A stretch of DNA of 8,256 nt from NCBI GenBank assembly GCA_028690755.1, contig JAQVAO010000021.1:1-8256 (forward strand), read 5' to 3'. The notes beneath the pieces were generated by a model that saw only the letters and a list, made by a program, of their open reading frames with translations, had not been told where the DNA came from and searched no databases. Position 1 is the first letter of the stretch. Each line of letters opens with the position of its first letter. The stretch is from Patescibacteria group bacterium (GTDB taxonomy: Bacteria > Patescibacteriota > UBA1384 > XYA2-FULL-43-10 > CAINNR01). The translations under genes were made by a program, and so were the position numbers. Positions 1 through 5,797 of the stretch are shown here, one piece after another.

Positions 1-43
1 GATAAGCTCGAGGGCGGTGGTTCGAATCCACCTAGGTCCGCCA
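1..43 (+). tRNA. tRNA-Ile (GAT), 3' part only
   Basis: The window opens at the anticodon GAT (1-3). The rest of the anticodon arm, a five-base variable loop, a T-arm with GGTGG/CCACC around TTCGAAT, the 3' acceptor strand TAGGTCC, discriminator G and an encoded CCA (41-43) follow. The layout closely matches bacterial tRNA-Ile(GAU), in which GATAAGC directly follows the anticodon-loop CT. The 5' half lies outside the window. Confidence 0.85.
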
Positions 44-52
44 TTTTGGGTG

Positions 53-127
53 GGTGGGGTAGCTCAGCGAGCAGAGCGCAATGGGCTCATAACCCGGAGG
101 TCGCCGGTTCGAATCCGGCTCCTGCCT
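53..127 (+). tRNA. tRNA-Met (CAT), atypical, possibly degenerate
   Basis: The CTCATAA anticodon loop (86-92, anticodon CAT 88-90), AGGTC variable loop and a perfect T-arm (GCCGG/CCGGC around TTCGAAT) are clear. The acceptor GGTGGGG (53-59) pairs with TCCTGCC (120-126), including three G-T wobbles. Oddities: the D-loop between GCTC (62-65) and GAGC (74-77) lacks the usual GG; two or three extra bases sit before the anticodon stem; the stem ends in an A-G mismatch; the discriminator would be T; and no CCA is encoded, although the tRNA-Ile ten bases upstream has one. GGG/CCC flanking the anticodon loop recalls initiator tRNA, but the D-arm is elongator-like. It is either a divergent functional tRNA or a decaying copy. 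Confidence 0.7.
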
Positions 128-141
128 GCCCTGCAATTCTT

Positions 142-170
142 GGCTCCGACGATTCCGTCGGAGCCTTTTC
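142..170 (+). terminator. Rho-independent terminator after the tRNAs
   Basis: A perfect 9-bp stem, GGCTCCGAC (142-150) with GTCGGAGCC (157-165), has a six-base loop and is followed by TTTTC. It ends the tRNA-Ile/tRNA-Met transcript. Confidence 0.9.
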
Positions 171-229
171 ATTTTTAGGATTATTTGCTAAAATTCCCAA
201 TGGTGGTAAGACAAGAGCCGGAGGCAGAG

Positions 230-418
230 ATGGAGAAAAAAGCGAAACCCGGAGATATTGCTTCATGCCCGATCTGCAACGCTCGATTCCCACTCGACTG
301 CCTGACGAGGATCCCAAGGCACAGCCGACGCAAGAATCTCGTCGCAAATGGGATATTTCCTCCTCGACGGACAGATGATCTGGAGGAGTGTCCCGGCTCG
401 AATGCGCTGATCAAGTAG
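230..418 (+). CDS. Small orphan protein with zinc-finger-like CxxC motif
   Basis: A 62-residue ORF of unknown function. The start is set by a strong Shine-Dalgarno GGAGG (220-224) five bases before the ATG; a longer in-frame TTG at 185 lacks such a site. Visible features are CPIC (C13, C16), C24, H33 and a basic run SRRK near residues 34-37, then a Pro/Arg stretch and an acidic segment with one more Cys. The spacing resembles a C2H2-type finger but only one histidine is present, so zinc binding is only suggested. The gene is visibly GC-richer than dnaK downstream and has a private terminator straight after the stop codon. It is one of four such mini-genes in this window. Confidence 0.55.
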   Translation: MEKKAKPGDIASCPICNARFPLDCLTRIPRHSRRKNLVANGIFPPRRTDDLEECPGSNALIK

Positions 419-442
419 ACGGCGCTGAAAGCTAGCAAGCTC

Positions 443-470
443 ATCCGGATCAGAAGATCCGGATTTTACT
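443..470 (+). terminator. Terminator of the small gene at 230-418
   Basis: A perfect 9-bp stem, ATCCGGATC (443-451) with GATCCGGAT (456-464), has an AGAA loop and runs into TTTTACTTT. It isolates the small gene from dnaK. Confidence 0.85.
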
Positions 471-509
471 TTCTGGGAGATAAATTATCAATTATTGTGT
501 AAAAAACTC

Positions 510-538
510 TTGACAAAATGTAAAGTATACTTTACATT
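510..538 (+). promoter_or_regulatory. dnaK promoter with 24-bp palindromic operator
   Basis: A consensus -35 TTGACA (510-515), a 17-base spacer and -10 TACATT (533-538) predict a start near 545. From 516 to 539 the sequence is a perfect palindrome with half-site AAATGTAAAGTA. It fills the spacer and covers the -10, a standard repressor position. It is not the CIRCE element (TTAGCACTC inverted repeat) used by HrcA. Confidence 0.75.
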
Positions 539-544
539 TATTAT

Positions 545-652
545 AGGAGCTAGCATTTGATCGGAGGGTCACCACGAATCCATCAAGGGTAGCTCCGATA
601 TAATAAAATTTAGAATTAAAGTTTGAAATTTAAACGTAATAAGGGAGTAAGT
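545..652 (+). promoter_or_regulatory. Structured dnaK 5' leader
   Basis: The predicted mRNA begins at GGAGCTA (546-552), which pairs perfectly with TAGCTCC (590-596). Inside this, TTGAT (557-561) pairs with ATCAA (582-586). The same 3' segment can instead pair as ATCGGAG (560-566) with CTCCGAT (593-599), so the two folds exclude each other. CTCC (593-596) could also reach GGGAG in the dnaK Shine-Dalgarno (643-647). A possible TTG-initiated 11-codon ORF (557-592) follows GGAG (546-549). No known riboswitch family was recognised. Confidence 0.4.
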
Positions 653-2554
653 ATGGGAAAAATTATCGGAATTGACCTTGGCACGACAAATTCAGCTGTT
701 GCTGTGATGGAAGGTGGCGAGGCAAAAATCATTTCAACTGCAGAAGGCGGACGAACCTGTCCATCTGTTGTTGCTGAAAACAAAAAAGGGGAGAGGCTGG
801 TTGGTCAGTTGGCGAAACGTCAAGCGGTAACAAATTCAGAAAATACAATTTTCTCCGTCAAGCGTTTTATCGGATGCAAATTTGAGGATAAGGAGTCGCA
901 GGAGGATTTAAAAAAGATGCCGTATCAAACCAAAAAGGCATCCGACGGCTCTATCCGTGTTGTGATGAATGGTAAAGAGTATTCTCCACAGGAGATCTCT
1001 GCGTTCATTTTGCAAAAATTAAAAGCTGATGCTGAAACTTATCTTGGAGAAAAAGTGACTGAAGCGGTAATCACCGTTCCGGCTTACTTTAATGATTCGC
1101 AGCGCCAGGCAACCAAAGACGCGGGTAAAATTGCTGGTCTTGAGGTCAAAAGAATAATCAACGAACCAACAGCCGCTTCTTTGGCTTATGGTCTTGATAA
1201 AAATAAGAATGAAAAGATCGCTGTCTATGACCTTGGTGGCGGAACTTTTGACATTACAATTTTAGAGCTTGGAGACGGCGTTTTCGAGGTCAAAGCTACT
1301 AACGGTGACACTCATCTTGGCGGTGACGACTTTGACCAAAAGGTTATGGATTATATTATTGATGAATTCAAAAAGGATCAAGGAGTCGATCTCCATTCTG
1401 ATAAAGCGGCGATCCAGCGCGTAAAGGAAGCAGCGGAAAAAGCCAAAGTTGAGCTCTCAACTTCTAATGAAACTGAGATAAATCTGCCATTTATTACCGC
1501 TGATTCTTCCGGCCCCAAACATCTTCAAATGAATATTACCAGAGCCAAATTAGAGCAGCTTGTTGGTGATCTAGTTGAAAAATCCTTAAAGCCTTGTGAA
1601 AAGGTCTTGAAGGATGCCAAGCTTGAGGTCAAAGATATTGATGAAGTGATTTTGGTTGGTGGTCAGACAAGAATGCCGGCGGTTCGCGAAGCGGTTAAAA
1701 AGTTTTTTGGCAAAGAGCCGAACCACACAGTAAATCCTGACGAAGCAGTTGCAATCGGTGCAGCTATTCAGGGTGGTGTTCTTGGTGGCGAAGTCAAGGA
1801 TCTGCTTTTGCTCGATGTCACACCACTCTCATTGGGAATTGAGACTTTGGGCGGTGTGATGACAAAGCTAATTGAACGCAACACTACGATCCCGACCTCA
1901 AAATCGCAAATATTTTCTACCGCTGCTGATAACCAGACCCAAGTAGATATTCATGTTTTGCAAGGCGAGAGAGAGCTTTCGGCTGATAATAAGACTCTAG
2001 GGCGATTTATACTAGATGGTCTTCCGCCTGCACCGCGCGGTGTTCCTCAGGTAGAGGTAACTTTCGATATTGATGCCAATGGTATTGTCAATGTTTCTGC
2101 CAAAGACAAAGCTAGCGGCAAAGAGCAAAAAATTACTATTACATCCTCATCTGGTCTTTCGGAAGAAGAAGTTGAAAAAATGAAAAAAGACGCTGAGGCA
2201 CATGCGGAAGAGGATAAAAAGAAGCGCGAGCTTATTGAGGCAAAAAACATCGCTGAAAATCTGATTTATACTGCGGAGAAGAGCTTAAAAGATGCTGGAG
2301 ATAAGGTTGACTCAAACAAAAAGACCGAAGTTGAAGATAAAATTAAAGCTCTGAAGGATGTTTTAGCTGAGGACAATGTCGAAGTGATCAAAAATAACAC
2401 TGAGTTGCTGTCGAAAGTTTTGCAAGAATTAGGCGCTTCGATGTACCAACAGGCCAATCAAGAGCAAACTGCTAAAGATGATGACAAAGCTGAAGATGCT
2501 GGCACTGAGGAGAAAAAGTCTGAAGATTCTGAGGAAAAAGAAGAGGAAAAATAA
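653..2554 (+). CDS. dnaK: Molecular chaperone DnaK (Hsp70)
   Basis: A cytosolic ATP-dependent chaperone of 633 residues, full family length. The ATG at 653 is chosen because [10 protein letters not shown], the phosphate-1 loop, follows at residues 5-14 and AAGGGAG lies five bases upstream; a TTG at 623 would only add an unconserved tail. Other hallmarks are [17 protein letters not shown] near 142-158, [12 protein letters not shown] (169-180), DLGGGTFD (193-200), LVGGQTRMP (334-342), the hydrophobic interdomain linker DLLLLDVTP (383-391) and HVLQGER (434-440) in the substrate domain. The C-terminal tail is a long Lys/Glu/Asp-rich run without the EEVD-like or DAEFEEV end. Residue 36 is Cys where many DnaKs have Thr (RTCPS). 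GrpE is not in the window; a DnaJ lies two genes downstream. Confidence 0.98.
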   Translation: MGKIIGIDLGTTNSAVAVMEGGEAKIISTAEGGRTCPSVVAENKKGERLVGQLAKRQAVTNSENTIFSVKRFIGCKFEDKESQEDLKKMPYQTKKASDGSIRVVMNGKEYSPQEISAFILQKLKADAETYLGEKVTEAVITVPAYFNDSQRQATKDAGKIAGLEVKRIINEPTAASLAYGLDKNKNEKIAVYDLGGGTFDITILELGDGVFEVKATNGDTHLGGDDFDQKVMDYIIDEFKKDQGVDLHSDKAAIQRVKEAAEKAKVELSTSNETEINLPFITADSSGPKHLQMNITRAKLEQLVGDLVEKSLKPCEKVLKDAKLEVKDIDEVILVGGQTRMPAVREAVKKFFGKEPNHTVNPDEAVAIGAAIQGGVLGGEVKDLLLLDVTPLSLGIETLGGVMTKLIERNTTIPTSKSQIFSTAADNQTQVDIHVLQGERELSADNKTLGRFILDGLPPAPRGVPQVEVTFDIDANGIVNVSAKDKASGKEQKITITSSSGLSEEEVEKMKKDAEAHAEEDKKKRELIEAKNIAENLIYTAEKSLKDAGDKVDSNKKTEVEDKIKALKDVLAEDNVEVIKNNTELLSKVLQELGASMYQQANQEQTAKDDDKAEDAGTEEKKSEDSEEKEEEK

Positions 2555-2562
2555 TCTTTTGT

Positions 2563-2604
2563 ACCGGGTTTTTGGGCCGTGATAAACGGCTCAAAAACCC
2601 TGGT
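2563..2604 (+). other. Long stem-loop after dnaK
   Basis: An almost perfect stem pairs 2563-2580 with 2586-2604 (15 continuous pairs including one G-T, a single bulged T, then three more pairs) around a GATAA loop. The TTTTT run is inside the stem and no T-tract follows, so it is not a textbook terminator. It may protect the dnaK mRNA 3' end or stop transcription weakly. Confidence 0.55.
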
Positions 2605-2606
2605 AA

Positions 2607-2635
2607 TTGTACCTTACAAAAAATATTGCTAAAAT
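2607..2635 (+). promoter_or_regulatory. Putative promoter for the PepSY-like gene
   Basis: TTGTAC (2607-2612), a 17-base spacer and TAAAAT (2630-2635) give a good sigma-70-type match with a start near 2642. It lies just beyond the dnaK stem-loop, so the downstream gene is probably transcribed separately as well as by read-through. Confidence 0.5.
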
Positions 2636-2641
2636 AAATAC

Positions 2642-2793
2642 AGTGGAGCCAGGTAGTAGAAATTCGACTGAAATTATCTGCTTTCTGGCCGTAACGTTTT
2701 GAATAGGCAGAGATGTAGCTTATAATTTGTAGTGTTGTTCGCGGAAATAATTTTAAAGAAAGCTGTGGAATTTTCACTACCTGGGAGGGGAAG
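2642..2793 (+). promoter_or_regulatory. Long foldable 5' leader before the PepSY-like gene
   Basis: CCAGGTAGT (2649-2657) is perfectly complementary to ACTACCTGG (2776-2784), a 9-bp closing stem spanning about 135 bases. Within it, AAATTAT-CTGC (starting about 2671) can pair with GCAG-ATAATTT (starting about 2708), with unpaired bases between. The 3' strand of the closing stem runs into GGGAGGGG (2783-2790), the Shine-Dalgarno of the next gene, so folding could affect access to it. No known RNA family was recognised. Confidence 0.4.
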
Positions 2794-3477
2794 TTGCTGG
2801 ATTTTTTAAAAAAACCTATATTCTTGATTATTATCGCTGCTGCAATTATCGCTGCTGGAATTTGGGCTTATGTTTCTAACCGCAGTCAGGAGAAGGCTGC
2901 AGAAGAAAAAGCAGCCGAAGAGCAGGCGAAAGTTGATCCCCAGACTCAGCCCCTGGCTGCTGATCTGACTAACATCGATATCGGTGAGGTAATTGATTCA
3001 ATTAAAAGTCAGACTGACATCGCCGATAGCAATGCAACAAGCGCTGATAGCAGAAACCAATTGGCGGCGATCGATATTCAGTTGCCGAAAAGCCTAGCTC
3101 AGGGTTCTGGCACAACCAATTATGTCTACATTTCATCCGCCGATCGGATTTATAACTGGGTGATTTCCATCTCCAATGCATCCGAGGCTTTTGTTAGATC
3201 GAGAGTTTACAAAAATGATTATCTTGGCGATCTGACAGCGATAAACCGAGATTTCTGGAAAATAAATTATGTCCAGGCTTTGCAGATTGCCGAAAAAAAT
3301 GGTGGGCTTGATTTTCGCAACTATTACGACGTATCTTCAGTCCGCCTGGTGCTGAAAAACGGTGATCCGAAGGGCTGGCTTTACTGGTATGTGACTTATA
3401 CCGCAACTGGTCAGGTCAAATCGATTCAGATTGATGCCAATTCTGCCGCGATAATGTCGGATGACGAAGAAGAATAA
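2794..3477 (+). CDS. Membrane-anchored protein with PepSY-like C-terminal region
   Basis: A 227-residue protein. The start is a TTG, chosen because GGGAGGGG sits directly upstream and the hydrophobic anchor begins at once: residues 5-26 (FLKKP then an Ile/Ala-rich helix) form one transmembrane segment with the bulk of the protein outside. An Ala/Glu/Lys-rich stretch (30-45) looks like a stalk. The last 100 residues contain YVQALQIAEKNGG and LYWYVTYTATGQVKSIQIDA, a pattern like PepSY domains (an 'al..A...gG' helix, then strands ending 'v.IDA..g.i'). This is a resemblance only. It ends in an acidic DDEEE tail. It sits between dnaK and dnaJ, where grpE is often found, but it is clearly not GrpE. 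A surface or envelope stress role is speculation. Confidence 0.8.
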   Translation: MLDFLKKPIFLIIIAAAIIAAGIWAYVSNRSQEKAAEEKAAEEQAKVDPQTQPLAADLTNIDIGEVIDSIKSQTDIADSNATSADSRNQLAAIDIQLPKSLAQGSGTTNYVYISSADRIYNWVISISNASEAFVRSRVYKNDYLGDLTAINRDFWKINYVQALQIAEKNGGLDFRNYYDVSSVRLVLKNGDPKGWLYWYVTYTATGQVKSIQIDANSAAIMSDDEEE

Positions 3478-3506
3478 AGTTATTGTTGAAACTATATTAA
3501 TTCAAG

Positions 3507-3530
3507 AAGGGCAGTCCCTTAACGTTTTTT
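3507..3530 (+). terminator. Weak terminator or attenuator before dnaJ
   Basis: A 5-bp stem, AAGGG (3507-3511) with CCCTT (3516-3520), is followed after four bases by TTTTTT (3525-3530). The short stem and gap make strong termination doubtful; partial attenuation between the PepSY-like gene and dnaJ is possible. Confidence 0.3.
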
Positions 3531-3541
3531 AGGTGAAATAA

Positions 3542-4192
3542 ATGGCTCAGGATTTTTATAAAACACTTGGTGTCGCCAAAGATGCCTCCAGTGAGGAGAT
3601 AAAAAAAGCTTATCGCAAGCTTGCTTTGAAGTATCATCCGGATCGTGGTGGCGGAGAAGAAGCGTCGAAAGAGTTTAAAAAAGTAAACGAGGCTTATCAA
3701 GTCTTATCTGATCCGCAAAAAAGATCTCAGTATGATCAATTTGGTAAAACTGATTTTTCCTCCGCCGGTGGCCAAGGTGGATTTGGTGGTTTTTCGGGTT
3801 TCGAAGGCTTTTCTGGTTTTGGGGGTGATGGCCAAGGTTTTGAGTTTAATTTTGGTGGTGGCGGGTTGGGAGATATATTCGAAAACTTTTTTGGCCAAGC
3901 ATTCTCACAAGTTCAGGCAGAGATTCGAATCACTCCGGCCCAGGCGGTTCTCGGTGATAAACTTCAAGCTGAAATTGCTGGTGAAAAAGTTGAGCTTGAT
4001 CTTCCGGCCGGTATTCAGGATGGGCAGTCTTTTAGAATTCCTGGTAAGGGCCGACAGCACAAAGGGGGGCGCGGTGATCTTATTTTGACCGTTAGAATTG
4101 AAATACCAAAAAATATTACTAAAGAGCAACGTGAACTCTATGAACAGCTACGTGAAGTTGAGTCGAAAAAACGGAGTTGGTGGGGAAGATAA
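3542..4192 (+). CDS. Compact DnaJ-family co-chaperone lacking the zinc finger
   Basis: A J-domain protein of 216 residues that should stimulate the ATPase of the DnaK encoded upstream. Residues 4-66 form a canonical J domain with the catalytic HPD at 32-34 and the [12 protein letters not shown] end. A long Gly/Phe-rich region follows (about 72-118). There is no CxxCxGxG zinc finger and only one C-terminal beta-sandwich: [32 protein letters not shown] and [14 protein letters not shown] (about 127-192), which most resembles the second substrate domain of DnaJ/CbpA. Ordinary DnaJ has about 370 residues, so this is roughly half size, yet it reads through without a break. The ATG follows AGGTGA (3531-3536). 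It ends in a Trp-Trp-Gly-Arg tail. Confidence 0.92.
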   Translation: MAQDFYKTLGVAKDASSEEIKKAYRKLALKYHPDRGGGEEASKEFKKVNEAYQVLSDPQKRSQYDQFGKTDFSSAGGQGGFGGFSGFEGFSGFGGDGQGFEFNFGGGGLGDIFENFFGQAFSQVQAEIRITPAQAVLGDKLQAEIAGEKVELDLPAGIQDGQSFRIPGKGRQHKGGRGDLILTVRIEIPKNITKEQRELYEQLREVESKKRSWWGR

Positions 4193-4193
4193 T

Positions 4194-4218
4194 TAAAAAA
4201 GGATTCCGTGCGGAATCC
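4194..4218 (-). terminator. Terminator of the minus-strand membrane gene
   Basis: A perfect 7-bp stem, GGATTCC (4201-4207) with GGAATCC (4212-4218), has a GTGC loop. Read on the minus strand it is followed by TTTTTT (complement of 4195-4200). It lies in the convergent gap and begins two bases after the dnaJ stop. Confidence 0.85.
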
Positions 4219-4242
4219 ATAGGTTCTCTTGGTGGCCGGTCT

Positions 4243-4584
4243 TTAGAGCCAGCCACGACTGCCGCCGCGCTTGGCGCGACCGCTAGTCTTTTTCTGGACT
4301 TTGATTGTGGCTGGTTTGGCTTCGCCACCCTCGCGCTTCTTCAGTAGCCAGTCGTCAAGATAGTAGGCTCCGAAAGTAGCGAGACCAAAGAAGGTCCCGA
4401 TGTTCAGCGCCCAAGGCTTGAAGCCGCTCTCAGACTTGACCACCCAGAGGTAGCCATAGACCAGGAAGAAGTCCATACCGATGTTGGCGATGACCATCGA
4501 CCATTTCAAGCCGTGCTTCTTGGTGTATTGCCAGACGCCAGCGGCCAGGAAGACTACGAGACCGATCAAAATGCTGAGATACAT
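4243..4584 (-). CDS. Small three-helix membrane protein, unknown function
   Basis: A 113-residue protein with three predicted membrane helices (about 2-20, 28-49 and 58-76) and a strongly basic, Gly/Ser-containing tail (residues about 80-113, with KKR, KVQKK, GRAKRGGSRG) that should lie in the cytoplasm and could bind RNA, DNA or lipid head groups. Family not recognised. The ATG follows GGGAGG (4592-4597, minus strand) with a seven-base spacer. It has its own promoter and terminator and is visibly GC-richer than rsmH upstream and dnaJ opposite, so it is a self-contained unit. Its layout matches the other small orphan genes here. Confidence 0.8.
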   Translation of the reverse strand: MYLSILIGLVVFLAAGVWQYTKKHGLKWSMVIANIGMDFFLVYGYLWVVKSESGFKPWALNIGTFFGLATFGAYYLDDWLLKKREGGEAKPATIKVQKKTSGRAKRGGSRGWL

Positions 4585-4622
4585 CAGCTTGCCTCCCGTT
4601 TCGGTGAATTGATCCTAGCAGA

Positions 4623-4651
4623 TATATAGCAGAAACTGCCGAAACTGTAAA
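4623..4651 (-). promoter_or_regulatory. Promoter of the three-helix membrane gene
   Basis: On the minus strand, TTTACA (4646-4651), a 17-base spacer and TATATA (4623-4628) predict a start near 4616. The spacer contains the inverted repeat GCAG-AAA-CTGC (4629-4639) and a repeated CAGTTTC, which could serve as an operator. Confidence 0.6.
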
Positions 4652-4658
4652 TAAATTT

Positions 4659-4680
4659 AAAAAGGGCGGCTTGCGCCGCT
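4659..4680 (-). terminator. rsmH terminator
   Basis: On the minus strand a 5-bp GC stem, GCGGC (4675-4679) with GCCGC (4666-4670), is followed by a TTTTT run (complement of 4659-4663). It lies directly after the rsmH stop and directly before the next minus-strand promoter. Confidence 0.7.
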
Positions 4681-4699
4681 AAAATAATTTATTGTTCTC

Positions 4700-5608
4700 T
4701 TATAGCTTTTTTAATACTCTTAGTTTTGCACTACGGGAGCGGGGATTGGTCTTGAGCTCTTCATCCCCTGCTACGGTTGGTTTCTTGGTTAGCACTTTAT
4801 ATTGTTCTTTATTTTCCTCTTCTAGTTTTCTGAAAGTGTGTTTGACAATTCTGTCTTCTCCAGAGTGAAAGGAGATTATCGCCAATCGCCCGTCCCCTGC
4901 CAATAATTTTGCTGCCTCGGGGATAAATTCTTTTAATATATTCAGCTCATTGTTGGTTTCAATTCGTAGAGCTTGAAACACGCGAGTTGCCAGGTTAATT
5001 TTGTATTTACCTTTATAATTTGTCGGAAATGACATCTCGACAATCTCTGAGAGTTCGGCGGTGGTGCTAATCTTTTTTTCCTTCCGCCCTTCAACAATCA
5101 TTTTGGCGATTTTGCGGCTGTTGCGTTCTCCGCCATAGTCATAAAAAATATCAGCCAGATCTTTTTCACTGTAATAATTTACAATATCAGCAGCGGATTG
5201 CTCGTCTTTCTGGTTCATCCGCATGTCAAGCGGGGAATCGGTCTGAAAAGTAAATCCGCGCTTGGGGTTATCGAGCTGATAGCTGGAAACACCGAGATCA
5301 AGTAGGATAAAATCAACTTTATCAATTCCCTGGCTCTTTAATATTTTTGGTATATTCGAGTAATTATCGTGAATAAAAGTAATTTGACTCTCAAATTCAG
5401 CCAGATTTTTCTTTGCGGCAAAAATCGCCTCCAAATCACGATCAATTCCAATTACTTTCGACTTTCGACTTAGAGCTTTCGACTCGCAAAGCAAAGCTTT
5501 GCTATGTCCACCACCGCCCAAAGTGCCATCGACAAAAATACCATTGGATTTTCGTGGTATATATTTTAAAACCTCTTTTACAAGTACCGGTTGATGTTTA
5601 AATTCCAT
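4700..5608 (-). CDS. rsmH: 16S rRNA (cytosine-1402 N4)-methyltransferase RsmH
   Basis: An S-adenosylmethionine-dependent enzyme that methylates N4 of C1402 in the ribosomal decoding centre. It has 302 residues, normal for the family. Motifs in order: HQPVLVKEVL (5-14), the SAM loop VDGTLGGGGHS (26-36), GIDRD (54-58), LLDLGVSS (102-109), RGFTFQTDSPLDMRM (117-131), LAIISFHSGEDRIVK in the last third, and NPRSRSAKLR near the C-terminus. Residues 42-52 are encoded by three copies of a nine-base repeat, a small expansion just after the SAM loop. The ATG has no Shine-Dalgarno; the -10 hexamer ends six bases upstream, so the mRNA is probably leaderless. The usual neighbours mraZ and ftsL are absent, so it stands outside a division cluster. 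Confidence 0.97.
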   Translation of the reverse strand: MEFKHQPVLVKEVLKYIPRKSNGIFVDGTLGGGGHSKALLCESKALSRKSKVIGIDRDLEAIFAAKKNLAEFESQITFIHDNYSNIPKILKSQGIDKVDFILLDLGVSSYQLDNPKRGFTFQTDSPLDMRMNQKDEQSAADIVNYYSEKDLADIFYDYGGERNSRKIAKMIVEGRKEKKISTTAELSEIVEMSFPTNYKGKYKINLATRVFQALRIETNNELNILKEFIPEAAKLLAGDGRLAIISFHSGEDRIVKHTFRKLEEENKEQYKVLTKKPTVAGDEELKTNPRSRSAKLRVLKKL

Positions 5609-5614
5609 GGGGAA

Positions 5615-5643
5615 ATTATATCACAAATAGTCTTTTTTGTCAG
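5615..5643 (-). promoter_or_regulatory. rsmH promoter, leaderless
   Basis: On the minus strand, CTGACA (5638-5643), a 17-base spacer and a perfect TATAAT (5615-5620) put the start at or next to the A of the ATG (5608). It is back to back with the plus-strand promoter at 5648; only four bases separate the two -35 hexamers. Confidence 0.8.
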
Positions 5644-5647
5644 CGCT

Positions 5648-5676
5648 TTGACTTAAATTTTAACATTTGTTATAAA
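5648..5676 (+). promoter_or_regulatory. Promoter of the Leu-leader attenuator module
   Basis: TTGACT (5648-5653), a 17-base spacer and TATAAA (5671-5676) predict a start near 5683, two bases before the leader ORF. It is divergent from the rsmH promoter. Confidence 0.75.
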
Positions 5677-5684
5677 TAGGTCAT

Positions 5685-5747
5685 ATGAAATACAAAAACT
5701 TGCTAGCCCTAGCTCTTCTTACTAGCCATAAAGGCGGCAGTTTTTAG
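5685..5747 (+). CDS. Putative leucine-rich leader peptide
   Basis: A 20-codon ORF starting at or within a couple of bases of the predicted transcript start. Codons 6-12 read LLALALL, five leucines in seven codons (TTG, CTA, CTA, CTT, CTT). The last sense codons (GGC GGC AG) are themselves the 5' arm of the antiterminator stem. This arrangement, with clustered codons for one amino acid ending about 13 bases before the antiterminator arm, is that of a ribosome-stalling leader peptide. The N-terminal M-K-Y-K plus hydrophobic run also looks like the start of a signal peptide, so a truncated secreted-protein gene is the main alternative. Confidence 0.5.
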   Translation: MKYKNLLALALLTSHKGGSF

Positions 5748-5797
5748 TTTGATAAAATAATTTGAAAAGAAAATCTGCCGCCCGCGGGCGGTTTTTT
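5733..5797 (+). promoter_or_regulatory. Attenuator: alternative antiterminator and terminator stems
   Basis: GGCGGCAG (5733-5740) pairs perfectly with CTGCCGCC (5775-5782), extended by A-T pairs across a one-base mismatch, with a 34-base AT-rich loop. The same CCGCC (5778-5782) instead pairs with GGCGG (5787-5791) to form a terminator followed by TTTTTT (5792-5797). The two folds exclude each other. A ribosome reaching the leader stop (5745) would cover the first arm and favour termination; one stalled at the Leu codons would leave it free and favour read-through. Confidence 0.6.
5778..5797 (+). terminator. Intrinsic terminator of the Leu-leader module
   Basis: CCGCC, loop CGCG, GGCGG, then six T. 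It sits between the leader peptide and the 89-residue gene. Confidence 0.8.

Noticed and set aside
46..378. A 110-codon plus-strand ORF and overlapping minus-strand ORFs across the tRNA-Met and its terminator
   Set aside because: They read through the tRNA and terminator, have no Shine-Dalgarno and show arbitrary composition; the 230-418 frame with GGAGG is the better gene.
545..600. Known riboswitch such as fluoride, preQ1 or guanidine
   Set aside because: Some short motifs look similar, but conserved cores of these families could not be placed; only alternative stems are supported.
500..652. CIRCE (HrcA) element upstream of dnaK
   Set aside because: No TTAGCACTC/GAGTGCTAA inverted repeat is present; the palindrome found is a different sequence.
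2643..2702. A GTG-started 20-codon ORF at the predicted RNA start, as a third leader peptide
   Set aside because: No run of one amino acid, no following T-tract terminator, and a GTG start; not enough to call.
2472..2777. A 101-codon minus-strand ORF antisense to the dnaK tail and the next leader
   Set aside because: No ribosome site and biased composition from the reverse of Lys/Glu codons; it is a shadow of dnaK plus leader.
2794..3477. GrpE at its common place between dnaK and dnaJ
   Set aside because: The protein has an N-terminal membrane anchor and a PepSY-like C-terminus, with none of the GrpE coiled coil or beta domain.
3704..4129. Other-frame ORFs inside dnaJ
   Set aside because: They arise from the Gly/Phe repeat codons of dnaJ and have no start signals.
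5733..5782. GGCGGCAG/CTGCCGCC as terminal inverted repeats of a tiny mobile element
   Set aside because: No target duplication is seen, and the second copy is part of a terminator with a T-tract; an attenuator explains it better.
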